From Gammaproteobacteria bacterium 45_16_T64 (GTDB taxonomy: Bacteria > Pseudomonadota > Gammaproteobacteria > Pseudomonadales > Ketobacteraceae): 64,000 nt of DNA. Below the pieces are notes generated by a model that saw nothing but the letters and a program-made list of their open reading frames with translations, was not told where the DNA came from and ran no database searches. A program made the position numbers and the translations under genes. Below are positions 1 to 8,579 of the stretch, piece by piece. The stretch covers positions 186,001 through 250,000 of the forward strand of contig MABD01000024.1 in assembly GCA_002162955.1 (NCBI GenBank). The letters run 5' to 3'. Position 1 is the stretch's first letter; each line of letters starts with the position of its first letter.

Positions 1-215
1 GCGCGGCAGGTGCAATTGAGTCGATTATTAGTTTGTTGGCAATTAACAATAATATTGCTCCGCCTACGATTAATCTAGAGAATCCAGATGATGGCTGCGA
101 TCTGGATTATGTGGCTGGGGTGGCGAGAGAGCGTACAATTAACGTAGCAGTCTCGAACTCATTTGGATTTGGCGGGACGAACGGAACTTTAGTCTTTAAG
201 CAGTTCTCTGGCTAA
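1..215 (+). CDS. fabF: Beta-ketoacyl-ACP synthase II, C-terminal end only
   Basis: This is the last 70 or so codons of a gene that begins before the window; the reading frame is open from base 3. The enzyme condenses malonyl-ACP with a growing acyl-ACP in cytoplasmic fatty-acid synthesis. The visible part holds the end of the thiolase-fold C-terminal domain, including the near-invariant NSFGFGGTN stretch close to the C terminus; the catalytic Cys and first His lie outside the window. The gene just downstream is pabC, the same neighbour as in Pseudomonas (acpP-fabF-pabC-mltG-tmk-holB-pilZ-tatD), which supports fabF over fabB. Truncated only by the window edge. Confidence 0.93.
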   Translation, partial: AAGAIESIISLLAINNNIAPPTINLENPDDGCDLDYVAGVARERTINVAVSNSFGFGGTNGTLVFKQFSG

Positions 216-305
216 TAAGGGTTCTTCAATGCGACTCAAATAGGGTATCCTGGAGGCAGGGGCTGCGAAGCCAAATCTAGGATTCAGAGTGTTTGTAGAG
301 TTATA

Positions 306-1178
306 TTGAAAACTGTAAGTGATGTTCCTCAAGGTATTATCGAAAGTAACACCGGTCCTACGGCAAGCTGGGTGAATGGACAGCCTGCGGATCGTATTTC
401 TATTTTTGATCGTGGTTTGACCTATGGGGACGGAGTCTTCGAGACAATCCGTGTAAACACTGCTCCAGTGTTATTGTCTTTGCATCTCGCGCGATTGGCG
501 CGAGGTACAAAGGTGCTTTCTATACCAGTCGACTTTCAGTTTTTGAAGCAAGAAATCAATCGCTTTTTAGCAGGGCGAAGTCAGGGTATATTAAAAATCG
601 TAATTACTCGAGGAGAAGGCGGGAGGGGGTATGCCCCACCGCAAGAGCCTTCTTCAAGCCGAATCTTAAGTTGGCATTCCCTGACGACTTATCCTGAGTC
701 GCATAGCCTGCTGGGTGTTAACTTATTTGATTGTGAAACGACGCTGGCGCAAGGAGGGCGGTTAGCAGGGATCAAGCACTTAAATCGATTGGAGCAGGTC
801 CTTGCGAGAAGCGAATGGGGGCTGAAAAATTTTCAAGAGGGCTTGGTGTGTGATGATGAAGAGCGCATCGTAGAGGCAGTGTTTAGCAATATATTGATGG
901 TTAAAAATGGTGAGTTGCATACCCCTGGATTAGCGAAAGCGGGTGTTTCTGGAGTCATGCGGGAGTGGTTGTTAAATCGGCTGTCGGGTGAGGGAGTTAC
1001 AGTGATGGAGCGGGAGATACCCAAAAAAGAAATATACACAATGGATGAGGTTTTTCTTTCTAATAGCGTTTTTGGGGTTTGGCCTGTGAGATCTTTTGGC
1101 TCGATAACGTGGGCTCCTGGTCCTGTGACAAAGTTGAGCCAACGCCTAATCTCTAATGAGTTAATGAATGATGCGTAA
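306..1178 (+). CDS. pabC: Aminodeoxychorismate lyase
   Basis: A PLP-dependent fold-type IV enzyme that splits 4-amino-4-deoxychorismate into p-aminobenzoate and pyruvate for folate synthesis. The 290-residue product has the family's typical layout: FDRGLTYGDGVFET near residues 35-47 and the PLP-binding lysine in GIKHLNRL (about K157). The best start is TTG at 306, since no ATG precedes the conserved WVNG segment; the gene could start slightly later. Its last 11 bases overlap the start of mltG, so the two are probably translated together. Position between fabF and mltG separates it from the related branched-chain aminotransferase IlvE. Confidence 0.9.
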   Translation: MKTVSDVPQGIIESNTGPTASWVNGQPADRISIFDRGLTYGDGVFETIRVNTAPVLLSLHLARLARGTKVLSIPVDFQFLKQEINRFLAGRSQGILKIVITRGEGGRGYAPPQEPSSSRILSWHSLTTYPESHSLLGVNLFDCETTLAQGGRLAGIKHLNRLEQVLARSEWGLKNFQEGLVCDDEERIVEAVFSNILMVKNGELHTPGLAKAGVSGVMREWLLNRLSGEGVTVMEREIPKKEIYTMDEVFLSNSVFGVWPVRSFGSITWAPGPVTKLSQRLISNELMNDA

Positions 1179-2229
1179 CAAAATACCAAAGATGAGAGGC
1201 GCAATTAGAACCCGCATGCTGTTGTTGCTGTGTTTGCTTGCAGGTATAGCCGTTTGGTTGGGTAATGCGCACATTCAATCATTACTTAACCGACCGATCA
1301 TGTTTGAAGGGGAGGGTTATTCGTTCGAAATTGCTCCTGGATCAGGCTTTAGTAAATTATGTTATCAATTTGAACGCGATGGTGTTTTCCCATACCCAAG
1401 ACTACTATCGCTATACGGTCGTTTTAGTGGTGATGCAAAGCGCGTCAAGGCTGGCGAGTACAGGATAGATAATGGGCTATCATTATACGACGTCCTTGAT
1501 ATAGTTAAGTCTGGCAAAGTCGTTTATCGAGAAGTCATATTACTGGAAGGTCAGACTTTTACCGCGTTGCGAAAGCAGCTGCTGGATGTTCCTTACCTAA
1601 TACATCAAACGTCCGAACTTACGAATGTAGAGATTATGGCGCTAGTTGGCGATTCTCAGCTCCATCCGGAAGGTCAGTTTTACCCTGATACCTACTTTTT
1701 TCAGAAAAATGATACTGACTTGGATATCTTGCGTAGGGCACATAATAAATTAGTGAAGGTACTGGAGGATGAGTGGGGAAAACGTAACCCCAACCTCCCC
1801 TATAAAACGGCTTATGAGGCGTTGATTATGGCCTCGATTATTGAAAAAGAGACTGGGCAACCTCGCGAGAGGCCCGACATTGCGGCGGTGTTTGTTCAGC
1901 GATTAAACAAGAAAATGCGCCTTCAGACGGATCCTACGGTAATATATGGCTTGGGAGATCGTTATCAAGGTAACATCACCCGTAAGCACTTGCGGGAAAA
2001 GACGCCTTACAACACTTATCGTATCAATGGGCTTCCTCCTACCCCTATTGCAAGCGCGGGGCATGCGGCTATTCATGCTGCGCTGAATCCATCCAAATCA
2101 GAGGCGCTGTATTTTGTCGCTAAAGGGGATGGTAGTCATCAGTTTTCAAAGAGCCTGAGTGAGCATCAAGCCGCGGTTCGCCGCTTCCAATGGAAGCGGA
2201 AATCGAACTATAGATCAGCCCCTCAATGA
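1168..2229 (+). CDS. mltG: Endolytic murein transglycosylase MltG (YceG)
   Basis: An inner-membrane-anchored enzyme that cuts nascent peptidoglycan strands inside the chain and is thought to set glycan length. The protein has a single N-terminal transmembrane segment (about residues 17-33), then a LysM-like part and the YceG domain. The catalytic glutamate lies in ASIIEKETG (about E226), and the family signature LQTDPTVIYGLG and NTYRINGLPPTPI follow. Length (353) is normal. Two tandem ATGs stand at 1168 and 1171; both lie inside the end of pabC, so translational coupling is likely. Followed by tmk after 48 bases. Confidence 0.95.
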   Translation: MMRNKIPKMRGAIRTRMLLLLCLLAGIAVWLGNAHIQSLLNRPIMFEGEGYSFEIAPGSGFSKLCYQFERDGVFPYPRLLSLYGRFSGDAKRVKAGEYRIDNGLSLYDVLDIVKSGKVVYREVILLEGQTFTALRKQLLDVPYLIHQTSELTNVEIMALVGDSQLHPEGQFYPDTYFFQKNDTDLDILRRAHNKLVKVLEDEWGKRNPNLPYKTAYEALIMASIIEKETGQPRERPDIAAVFVQRLNKKMRLQTDPTVIYGLGDRYQGNITRKHLREKTPYNTYRINGLPPTPIASAGHAAIHAALNPSKSEALYFVAKGDGSHQFSKSLSEHQAAVRRFQWKRKSNYRSAPQ

Positions 2230-2277
2230 TAGTTGGTGCAACTTCTTTTACTCTTATTTTTAATTAGACTGTAGCTC

Positions 2278-2937
2278 ATGACAAAAAATACGAACCCCTC
2301 CGCACATGTTGGTCGTTTTCTCACGGTAGAAGGCGTCGAAGGTGTAGGCAAAACCACAAACATAGATTTTATCAGTGGCTGGCTTGAGGGCCAGGGCATA
2401 CCTTATATTCATACGCGAGAGCCTGGTGGTACTCCTTTGGCTGAGGAGATCCGAGAGTTACTTCTTGCGCCAAGGAAAGAGCAGGTGGCCCCTACGGCTG
2501 AATTGCTCATGATGTTTGCCGCGCGAGCTCAACACGTAGAGCAAGTCATAAAGCCTGCGCTGGCTGACGGTAAGTGGGTATTGTGTGACAGGTTTACAGA
2601 TGCCACATACGCTTACCAAGGTGGTGGGCGTAAAATGGACTTTAATAAGATTGCTCAATTGGAGAGCATGGTGCAAGGTGAGTTTCGCCCTGATGCGGTT
2701 ATATTGCTTGATCTTCCGGTTGCTGTTGGTTTGGCGCGAGCGGCAAAGAGGGGGGCTCTCGATCGCTTTGAACAGGAGGCTGAGAGTTTTTTTCAGGGTG
2801 TTAGGGATACTTATTTGGCACGAGCGAAAGAATCTCCTTCTCGGTATTGGTTGGTTGATGCAGAAAAGTCGCTGGATAATGTGCAAGATCAGATTGCTCA
2901 TATACTGAACAAAATTGTCAGCGGGCAGGTGGGCTAG
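2278..2937 (+). CDS. tmk: Thymidylate kinase
   Basis: Phosphorylates dTMP to dTDP with ATP, an essential cytoplasmic step of DNA precursor supply. The P-loop EGVEGVGKTT is at about residues 18-27, the DRF motif with the TYAYQGGGR segment at about residues 100-116, and the lid region follows near residue 150. Length (219) is typical for bacterial Tmk. It sits between mltG and holB, and holB begins only three bases after its stop, so the two share a transcript. Confidence 0.96.
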   Translation: MTKNTNPSAHVGRFLTVEGVEGVGKTTNIDFISGWLEGQGIPYIHTREPGGTPLAEEIRELLLAPRKEQVAPTAELLMMFAARAQHVEQVIKPALADGKWVLCDRFTDATYAYQGGGRKMDFNKIAQLESMVQGEFRPDAVILLDLPVAVGLARAAKRGALDRFEQEAESFFQGVRDTYLARAKESPSRYWLVDAEKSLDNVQDQIAHILNKIVSGQVG

Positions 2938-2940
2938 GAT

Positions 2941-3939
2941 ATGTTGGCTGAGATATTACAAATAGTTGTCCCTTTGCCTTGGCAGGCTGAGCATTGGGGG
3001 CAGCTGCATGAGAGACGTGAACAAAAGGCATTACCTCATGCCTTGTTACTTAGGGGAGTGGGAGGCACAGGAAAAGGTCAGTTCGCATTAGCGTTTAGCC
3101 AATATTTACTGTGTCAAAGCCCTGTGGGGCGTGTTGCGTGTGGGAAGTGCAAGAGTTGTCTGCTGATGAAGGCGGGTAGCCACCCTGACTTGAAAATAGT
3201 TGAACCAGAGGAGAAAGGGAAAGCGATAAAAATTGATCAAATACGGGAAGTCGTAGAGTTAAGTGGAAAGAGTGCGCAGTTTGGAGGGTATCGAGTGATT
3301 GTTATCGCCCCCACGGAGAGCATGAATGTGAATGCCTCTAATGCTCTGCTCAAATGCCTAGAAGAGCCCGGTGAGAATACGGTAATGTTACTGATTACCC
3401 ATCAGGTGTCAGGTGTCATGGCAACGATTCGCAGCCGATGTCAGTCGTTGGACTTCCCGCTACCCAAAACAGATCACGCTATTCATTGGCTAAGTTCGGT
3501 AATATCAGATCCAGAGCGGGCTAACCTTCTGATTAGTGTCGCTGGTGGCGCGCCGTTGCGCGCACTGGAGCTGGAGCAACGGGAGTGGTTGAAAGATAGG
3601 CAAGATATACTTCGTGCTTGGATAGGGGTGCTTAAGGGGCAAGTTGACCCTATAGTGGTGGCTGAGCAATGGGCGAAATACCCGTTGTCGGACTTGTTTA
3701 CTTGGCTGCAGGCCTGGCAAATTGATTTGGGTAAAGTTGTCGCGGGAGGCGATTCTGCAGTCCTGAATCAGGATCTGTTACCTCACTTCAAAGAAATGTC
3801 TAGAATCTGTTCACCAAATAAGGTGTTTGATTTCTATAATTACCTGTTGGAACTTGGGAGGATGGCTGCGAGTTCGTCTAATCCTAACCCTCAATTGCTA
3901 CTAGAGCAGTTGCTAATTCGTTGGTCAGAGACAGGGTAG
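2941..3939 (+). CDS. holB: DNA polymerase III subunit delta prime
   Basis: The AAA+ stator subunit of the clamp loader that opens the beta sliding clamp at primed sites. The N-terminal domain carries a P-loop-like GVGGTGKG (about residues 36-43) and a four-cysteine zinc module spread over CQSPVGRVACGKCKSC (about 58-73), both usual in delta prime; the LLKCLEEPGE stretch near residue 138 is the family signature. The 332-residue length is normal. ATG at 2941 follows the tmk stop directly; the only Shine-Dalgarno-like bases overlap the end of tmk, which suggests coupling. Confidence 0.93.
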   Translation: MLAEILQIVVPLPWQAEHWGQLHERREQKALPHALLLRGVGGTGKGQFALAFSQYLLCQSPVGRVACGKCKSCLLMKAGSHPDLKIVEPEEKGKAIKIDQIREVVELSGKSAQFGGYRVIVIAPTESMNVNASNALLKCLEEPGENTVMLLITHQVSGVMATIRSRCQSLDFPLPKTDHAIHWLSSVISDPERANLLISVAGGAPLRALELEQREWLKDRQDILRAWIGVLKGQVDPIVVAEQWAKYPLSDLFTWLQAWQIDLGKVVAGGDSAVLNQDLLPHFKEMSRICSPNKVFDFYNYLLELGRMAASSSNPNPQLLLEQLLIRWSETG

Positions 3940-4053
3940 TTAACTGTGCAGCGTTTTCCGGGTTAGGTGTTTGCTGGACACGCTGCTAGACTCAGGTAAT
4001 AGAATGAAAGCGTGGAATTATTAGCATTATTATAGAGTTGAAGAGTAGAGTTT

Positions 4054-4401
4054 ATGGCTATAGGTGGTTCTCGGTCAGGGATATTGTCCTTAACAATTAA
4101 AGATAAAGCTGTTTTATACGCTGCGTATATGCCTTTCGTCAAAAATGGTGGTTTGTTTATCCCTACCAACAAGCAGTATAAATTGGGCGAGGAGGTGTTT
4201 CTTCTGCTCAATCTAATGGAGGAAACTGAGAAAATCCCTGTTGCGGGTAAGATTGTATGGGTGACTCCGCGCGGAGCTCAAGGGAATAGGGCTGCTGGGA
4301 TTGGCGTTCAATTTAATGATCAGGATGATAGTGCACGCAACAAGATTGAAACGTATTTGGCGGGAGCTCTTCAGTCGGATAGGCCTACGCATACTATGTA
4401 G
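4054..4401 (+). CDS. pilZ: Type IV pilus assembly protein PilZ (non-c-di-GMP type)
   Basis: A 115-residue single PilZ domain. Position between holB and tatD is the position of the founding PilZ of Pseudomonas, needed for type IV pilus assembly and twitching. The usual c-di-GMP ligands, an RxxxR motif before the barrel and D/NxSxxG, are not visible: the matching N-terminal segment reads KAVLYAAYMPF and the second reads NGGLFIP. The same loss is known for Pseudomonas and Xanthomonas PilZ, which act by protein contacts. The barrel end GIGVQFND is well kept. I infer a pilus role from synteny; no pilus gene lies in the window. Confidence 0.88.
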   Translation: MAIGGSRSGILSLTIKDKAVLYAAYMPFVKNGGLFIPTNKQYKLGEEVFLLLNLMEETEKIPVAGKIVWVTPRGAQGNRAAGIGVQFNDQDDSARNKIETYLAGALQSDRPTHTM

Positions 4402-4543
4402 CTTTTCTTTTTATTATTTTTCTTCAGCATCTTCCCGGTAATCTCTACGCTATTTGCAGAAAAACCCCGAGTAGCGTGGGTGTCCTTGTTTTTTTTACGT
4501 GTTTTTAAATATTCGTAAGTGATTAACGTAGAGCGATTTTTGC

Positions 4544-5344
4544 ATGTTTGTAGACTCCCATTGCCATCTAGATAAGTTAGATTTAGATAAATTAGATCTT
4601 GATAATTCCGAGTCCAGGAGTACTGGTCTAGCTGCAGTCTTCGAGAGGGCTGCTGAGCGAGATATATCTCATATGCTATGCATTGGGATTGATATGGGAA
4701 ATATTCAGGCGGTTCTTGAGCTGGCCGAAGCTCAGAGCAATGTTTTTGCTACCGTTGGTGTGCATCCCTTGTATCAGGAAAATCGAACTCCATCTGTTGA
4801 TGAACTCGTGCATTTATCAAAGCACCCAAAAGTAGTAGGGATAGGTGAAACAGGCTTAGATTATTTTTATTGTAAAGGGGACTTGTCGTGGCAGCGAGAG
4901 CGCTTTATTACTCATATTCAAGCTGCAGTTAAATGTGATATGCCACTTATTGTACATACGAGGGGTGCCAAAGAAGATACACTCGATTTGATGCGACAGT
5001 ATGGTGGTGGCGAGTTAAAGGGTGTGTTGCATTGTTTTACCGAGGACTTAGACATGGCCCTACAAGCGGTTGATATGGGCTTCTATATTTCTATATCGGG
5101 TATTGTCACCTTCAATAATGCATCTGAGCTTAGGGAGGTGGTCAGTAATTTACCGTTAGATAAATTACTGATTGAAACGGATTCACCCTGGCTTACGCCG
5201 GCGCCACACCGGGGGAGCCCTAATGAGCCAAAGCATGTTCTAGAAGTGGCAAAAAAAATTGCAGAAATCAAACAAATTCCGGTGGAAACAGTGGGTGAGG
5301 TCACTACAGCGAATTTCTTTTCCTTGTTTTCAAAAGCAGAATAA
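4544..5344 (+). CDS. TatD family metal-dependent deoxyribonuclease (YcfH type)
   Basis: A TIM-barrel hydrolase of the amidohydrolase superfamily; family members are 3'-5' exonucleases or DNases. Metal ligands are visible as DSHCHLD (residues 4-10), the Glu of GIGETGLDY, the IVHTRGA and LHCFTE histidines, and ETDSPWLTP near the C terminus. An oddity is a short tandem duplication right after the HCHLD motif, reading LDKLDLDKLDLD, encoded by a nearly repeated 18-base unit. Twelve bases separate it from rmuC downstream. The assignment to the family is firm; which paralogue (TatD, YcfH, YjjV) rests on its position after pilZ. Confidence 0.93.
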   Translation: MFVDSHCHLDKLDLDKLDLDNSESRSTGLAAVFERAAERDISHMLCIGIDMGNIQAVLELAEAQSNVFATVGVHPLYQENRTPSVDELVHLSKHPKVVGIGETGLDYFYCKGDLSWQRERFITHIQAAVKCDMPLIVHTRGAKEDTLDLMRQYGGGELKGVLHCFTEDLDMALQAVDMGFYISISGIVTFNNASELREVVSNLPLDKLLIETDSPWLTPAPHRGSPNEPKHVLEVAKKIAEIKQIPVETVGEVTTANFFSLFSKAE

Positions 5345-5355
5345 GAGGGCTGAAG

Positions 5356-6690
5356 ATGGATGATATATCGATAGGTTTACTGTATGTGTTCGGTGCACTA
5401 ATGGGTGCCATTGTAAGCGCCTTACTGGGTGTTACTCTGGGTAAATATCGATATCAAGCCAGATTGCAAGTTACGGAAGAGAAGCTGTTTAGCAAGAGTC
5501 AACTGTTAGCGACATGCCAAGAGAGATTACAAGAGTCTCATGAAAAGATTGATCAGCTTCAAGATGACACAAGAGATAAGGATATTCTCATCGCTGAGCT
5601 CAATGTGAAAGTGAGAATGTTGCATTCTACCCATGAAGAGCAGCTTGCATTTTCACTTGGTGCGAAAGAACAGCTGACAGCTGAGTTTCAGACCGTGGCC
5701 CGGAAACTATTTGAAGAAAAGAACGAAAAGTTTACCCAGAACAATCGGACGACACTAACAGGTGTGCTTTCGCCATTGAGAGAGCAGTTGATGGTATTTA
5801 GCAAACAGGTTTCTGATGTTTACGACAAAGATCTACGTGATCGTATTTCATTGCAGAAAGAAATTTCTGAACTCAAAATTGCTAACGTAAAAATTAGCGA
5901 TGAAGCCTTGAATCTTACGAGAGCGTTAAAGGGAGATAATAAGGTTCAGGGTGATTGGGGGGAAATGATTCTGGAGAGAGTGCTAGAAATGTCGGGCTTG
6001 CAGAAAGGTAGGGAGTACTCCCTCCAGCCGAGTTATAAAAGTCAATGCGGGGGGGCGATATTAAGGCCTGACGCAGTTATTAATCTTCCGTCGCAAAAGT
6101 CGGTAATTGTTGACAGTAAGGTATCGTTGAAGCACTGGGAGTTGGCGGTTGCTGCCGAAGATAGTGAATCGGAAAACGAGGCGCTTAAAAAACATGTCGA
6201 GTCGTTAAGAGGGCATATAAAAAATTTATCGGGTAAGCAATACGAAGAGATCGGAGCGCTGATGTCGTTAGACTTCGTGTTAATGTTTGTACCCATAGAG
6301 GCCGCGTTTTTGAAAGCACTTCAAGAAGATGTTGAGTTGTATGGTTATGCCAGTGAGAGGAATGTTTTATTGGTTAGTCCTTCTACATTGCTAGTGACGC
6401 TGAAGTCTATTCGATACGGTTGGCAGAATGAAAGGCAAAGTAAAAATGCCAAGATAATTGCCCAGCGCGCAGGGGCTTTACATGATCAGTTTGTTCTTTT
6501 TGTCGATGCCTTAGAGGATGTGGGTGATAAGATTTCAAAGGCAGGACTGGCTTACGAAACTGCACATAAGCGGCTATCAAGCGGAAAAGGGAATATTGTG
6601 GGTAGGGTGTTGCAGCTTGAAGAGTTGGGGGCTAAGACGAAAAGAGACCTCTTGCTGAAGGAAAGTGAAAGTATGGATGAGGATCAGTGA
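5356..6690 (+). CDS. rmuC: DNA recombination protein RmuC
   Basis: RmuC limits inversions at short inverted repeats and belongs to the PD-(D/E)XK nuclease-like fold. The protein starts with one transmembrane helix (about residues 5-27), continues with a long coiled coil (about 35-190), and then the RmuC domain with GDNKVQGDWGEMILERVLE near residue 195 and LRPDAVINLP...VIVDSKVSL near 240. Length 444 is usual. It follows tatD closely on the same strand. Its last seven bases overlap the end of the convergent membrane-protein gene. Confidence 0.93.
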   Translation: MDDISIGLLYVFGALMGAIVSALLGVTLGKYRYQARLQVTEEKLFSKSQLLATCQERLQESHEKIDQLQDDTRDKDILIAELNVKVRMLHSTHEEQLAFSLGAKEQLTAEFQTVARKLFEEKNEKFTQNNRTTLTGVLSPLREQLMVFSKQVSDVYDKDLRDRISLQKEISELKIANVKISDEALNLTRALKGDNKVQGDWGEMILERVLEMSGLQKGREYSLQPSYKSQCGGAILRPDAVINLPSQKSVIVDSKVSLKHWELAVAAEDSESENEALKKHVESLRGHIKNLSGKQYEEIGALMSLDFVLMFVPIEAAFLKALQEDVELYGYASERNVLLVSPSTLLVTLKSIRYGWQNERQSKNAKIIAQRAGALHDQFVLFVDALEDVGDKISKAGLAYETAHKRLSSGKGNIVGRVLQLEELGAKTKRDLLLKESESMDEDQ

Positions 6691-7262
6691 CGCTTGTTTA
6701 TGGGGATCAGGTGAAATGCGATTAATCCTAGCAACGTCCATTTTATCGTCGAAATGCTGTGCAGAATCTGGAAGCTTTCGTCGGTGGTAAGTTGGTTGGA
6801 TACTAAGCATAGATGGAGAGTGTTTTCGACAATATCCAGTGTGCCTGCAACAACCGGAAGATAAAATACCCAGGGTTTCCAAGCGTAGGTGTGCGCAATC
6901 TGAGTTCTTACTAGAGCTATGGTGAGGACAAGAATATATGTTGTCGCTAATAAATAGTCGGCAAAAAGCCATTTTACATAAAAAAGTAACCCCATATCCC
7001 CCCAGCTATTTATGATTAATTTTGCTTCCTGTAGGTTGGATGCGAACTGTAACTGAAAAACGCTAAGCCCCGTTTGAGAATCTACCGAGGGATTGATATA
7101 AAACAGTTCGATGAAAATCAGCAGAAGCAGAACCGGTAGACAAACCTTTAAGGCGAGGGGGTGATTAAGAAGACGTGCTAGAAGCGAATTTGGACTCCAA
7201 CTATAGTGATTGTATAGGTTGGCATTTTCTCTGGAATTAGTCTGTAGGTTATGGTGAGTCAT
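6684..7262 (-). CDS. Uncharacterised four-helix integral membrane protein
   Basis: I do not recognise a named family. The chosen ATG at 7262 gives 192 residues; a TTG 57 bases upstream would add 19. About four hydrophobic segments can be seen: LALKVCLPVLLLLIFIELFY, the GLLFYVKWLFADYLLATTYILVLTIAL stretch, WVFYLPVVAGTLDIVENTLHL and a last one ending in the short basic tail NKRH. The conserved-looking polar residues GDMG, AD and LDIVEN lie inside or near the membrane helices, as in small sensor or enzyme-like membrane proteins. It runs toward rmuC and overlaps its stop by seven bases. No clear Shine-Dalgarno sequence precedes either start. Confidence 0.7.
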   Translation of the reverse strand: MTHHNLQTNSRENANLYNHYSWSPNSLLARLLNHPLALKVCLPVLLLLIFIELFYINPSVDSQTGLSVFQLQFASNLQEAKLIINSWGDMGLLFYVKWLFADYLLATTYILVLTIALVRTQIAHTYAWKPWVFYLPVVAGTLDIVENTLHLCLVSNQLTTDESFQILHSISTIKWTLLGLIAFHLIPINKRH

Positions 7263-7360
7263 CGTTAAGTCATTTGTTGGTTGAGAGTGACGACGTAATT
7301 CTTGGAAGATAATAATCAATTAGAGTAGGTAGGGATACACAGTATTTTTGGTAATATTCA

Positions 7361-7399
7361 CAAAAAAAAACCCGAGAGCCTTGGGGGAGGCTTCGGGTT
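7361..7399 (-). terminator. Rho-independent terminator, leftward, without an obvious gene in front of it
   Basis: Read leftward, a GC-rich stem (AACCCGAAGCCT paired with AGGCTCTCGGGTT, one bulged base) around a loop of C residues is followed by nine T residues (A run at 7362-7370). The nearest leftward gene upstream ends at 7668, some 270 bases away, so the stem may end a short transcript that starts in between. Confidence 0.75.
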
Positions 7400-7667
7400 A
7401 AGACCAATAGGAGTTAAATTTATGGTACACGATCCTCGAGCACCTGGATTACTTTCATAACCCAACCGATGCCATATCTCACGTTTTGGGGGGAAGTGAG
7501 CAACACCAGTAAGATTAATTATTAACAAGATCTGAAAAACATCCAGTATATTTACAATATTTGTTAAATGCATTGGTGCTTAAAAGGGTGGCGATATGCC
7601 GAGAATGGGTATATAAACCAAGCGGGTATGTATAAGCCTAGATAAATCAACAGTTTATAAATGTTGG
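7400..7667 (-). other. Orphan leftward transcript region; small RNA or very short protein possible
   Basis: This stretch lies between the 295-residue papain-like gene and the terminator at 7361-7399. In it a leftward frame at 7420-7482 encodes a 20-codon peptide from GTG (MRYGIGWVMKVIQVLEDRVP), or 27 codons from an upstream TTG; its stop lies about 20 bases before the terminator stem. No good Shine-Dalgarno sequence is seen. A longer frame through the same region reads straight across the terminator and is not credible. Either a small RNA or a micro-protein would explain the strong terminator. Confidence 0.3.
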
Positions 7668-8555
7668 CTATTTATCGAACTGACTGATTGTTTGTGGGGT
7701 GGGGATGGTCGATAAGCTCGCCATTCTGTTTTCAGCGCTGTGATCTGAAAGTTGCTCCGCTTTCTCTCCAGAAACGACACCATTGCCTTTCCAAGGGAGT
7801 AAATCGGAACCTGTGTGGCTAGCGAAATCGATGAATGGATACTTTACGATTTCGAAATAGGGAGATCTATCAAAGTCTGCGGGAAAACATAACTTGGGGC
7901 GTCTACGGAATAATTGGACGCCATTGTTTCCGGCTTTTTTGACAAGCGGGAGGATAGGGAATTGGATGAAATCGAAGCACTCAGCGATCAACGCGGCACT
8001 TGCGCTTTTTGTGTGTTTACCTGCGGTATATCTAAATAGAGGTCGCCTCCAATTACGGGGGGTGAGGGACCAGAGCATGAAGAAGCGAAATAGGTCGAAT
8101 AACTGAAGTACGTTAGCGTAACTCCCTAGTCGACTGATAGCGAATCTGACGACTTGTTGTGCATCTTTTTCGGCTAGCCCTTTAGGTCTGCATATGCGTA
8201 AATGCTCGCGCTCTAGGCTATTTAGAGGGCTTACAATCGAACCCTGGCCCATTCTAGTTTCAATCACGAGAGGCATGTCGGGTTCGAAATCAAAATGGTT
8301 GGTTATTCTTGTTCTAAGATCTTTATCTTCCAGATCAATTAATCGGCCAATATAGAGTGCGGAGTGGGACCATTCACTTTCGGTGATCGTTTTAAGCGTA
8401 TTATCGGCTTTGCTCCTACCTTCCACCAAAATTACATCACACGGCATTAACTCCGCTCTTACTCGATCAAAATCACAGAGTAGTGCGTCCTTAGGCTCGG
8501 TTGATTTTGACAACCAATCGATGAGTAAATGGATTAACTTATGTAATACCGCCAT
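7668..8555 (-). CDS. YaeF/YiiX-like permuted papain-fold protein, catalytic Cys apparently replaced
   Basis: The segment MPCDVILVEGRSK (about residues 37-49) and the histidine of SEWSHSALYIG (about H64) match the permuted NlpC/P60 family (peptidase clan C92, YaeF/YiiX), enzymes thought to cleave amide or ester bonds in cell-wall or lipid substrates. In relatives the nucleophile lies in a CSxLIA segment followed by YPILP. Here the matching segment is SASAALIAECF...FPILP, which places Ser186 where the Cys is expected. The protein may be inactive, or may use Ser, or the nearby Cys193. The start has a GGGAG ribosome site nine bases upstream. It lies 24 bases behind the aminotransferase gene on the same strand. 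Confidence 0.75.
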   Translation of the reverse strand: MAVLHKLIHLLIDWLSKSTEPKDALLCDFDRVRAELMPCDVILVEGRSKADNTLKTITESEWSHSALYIGRLIDLEDKDLRTRITNHFDFEPDMPLVIETRMGQGSIVSPLNSLEREHLRICRPKGLAEKDAQQVVRFAISRLGSYANVLQLFDLFRFFMLWSLTPRNWRRPLFRYTAGKHTKSASAALIAECFDFIQFPILPLVKKAGNNGVQLFRRRPKLCFPADFDRSPYFEIVKYPFIDFASHTGSDLLPWKGNGVVSGEKAEQLSDHSAENRMASLSTIPTPQTISQFDK

Positions 8556-8579
8556 GTGAACAACTCCCTAACGAGAAAA

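Noticed and set aside
7358..7573. Leftward 71-residue frame
   Set aside because: It reads straight through the terminator stem and has a Pro-rich tail made from it; a coding gene there is not credible.
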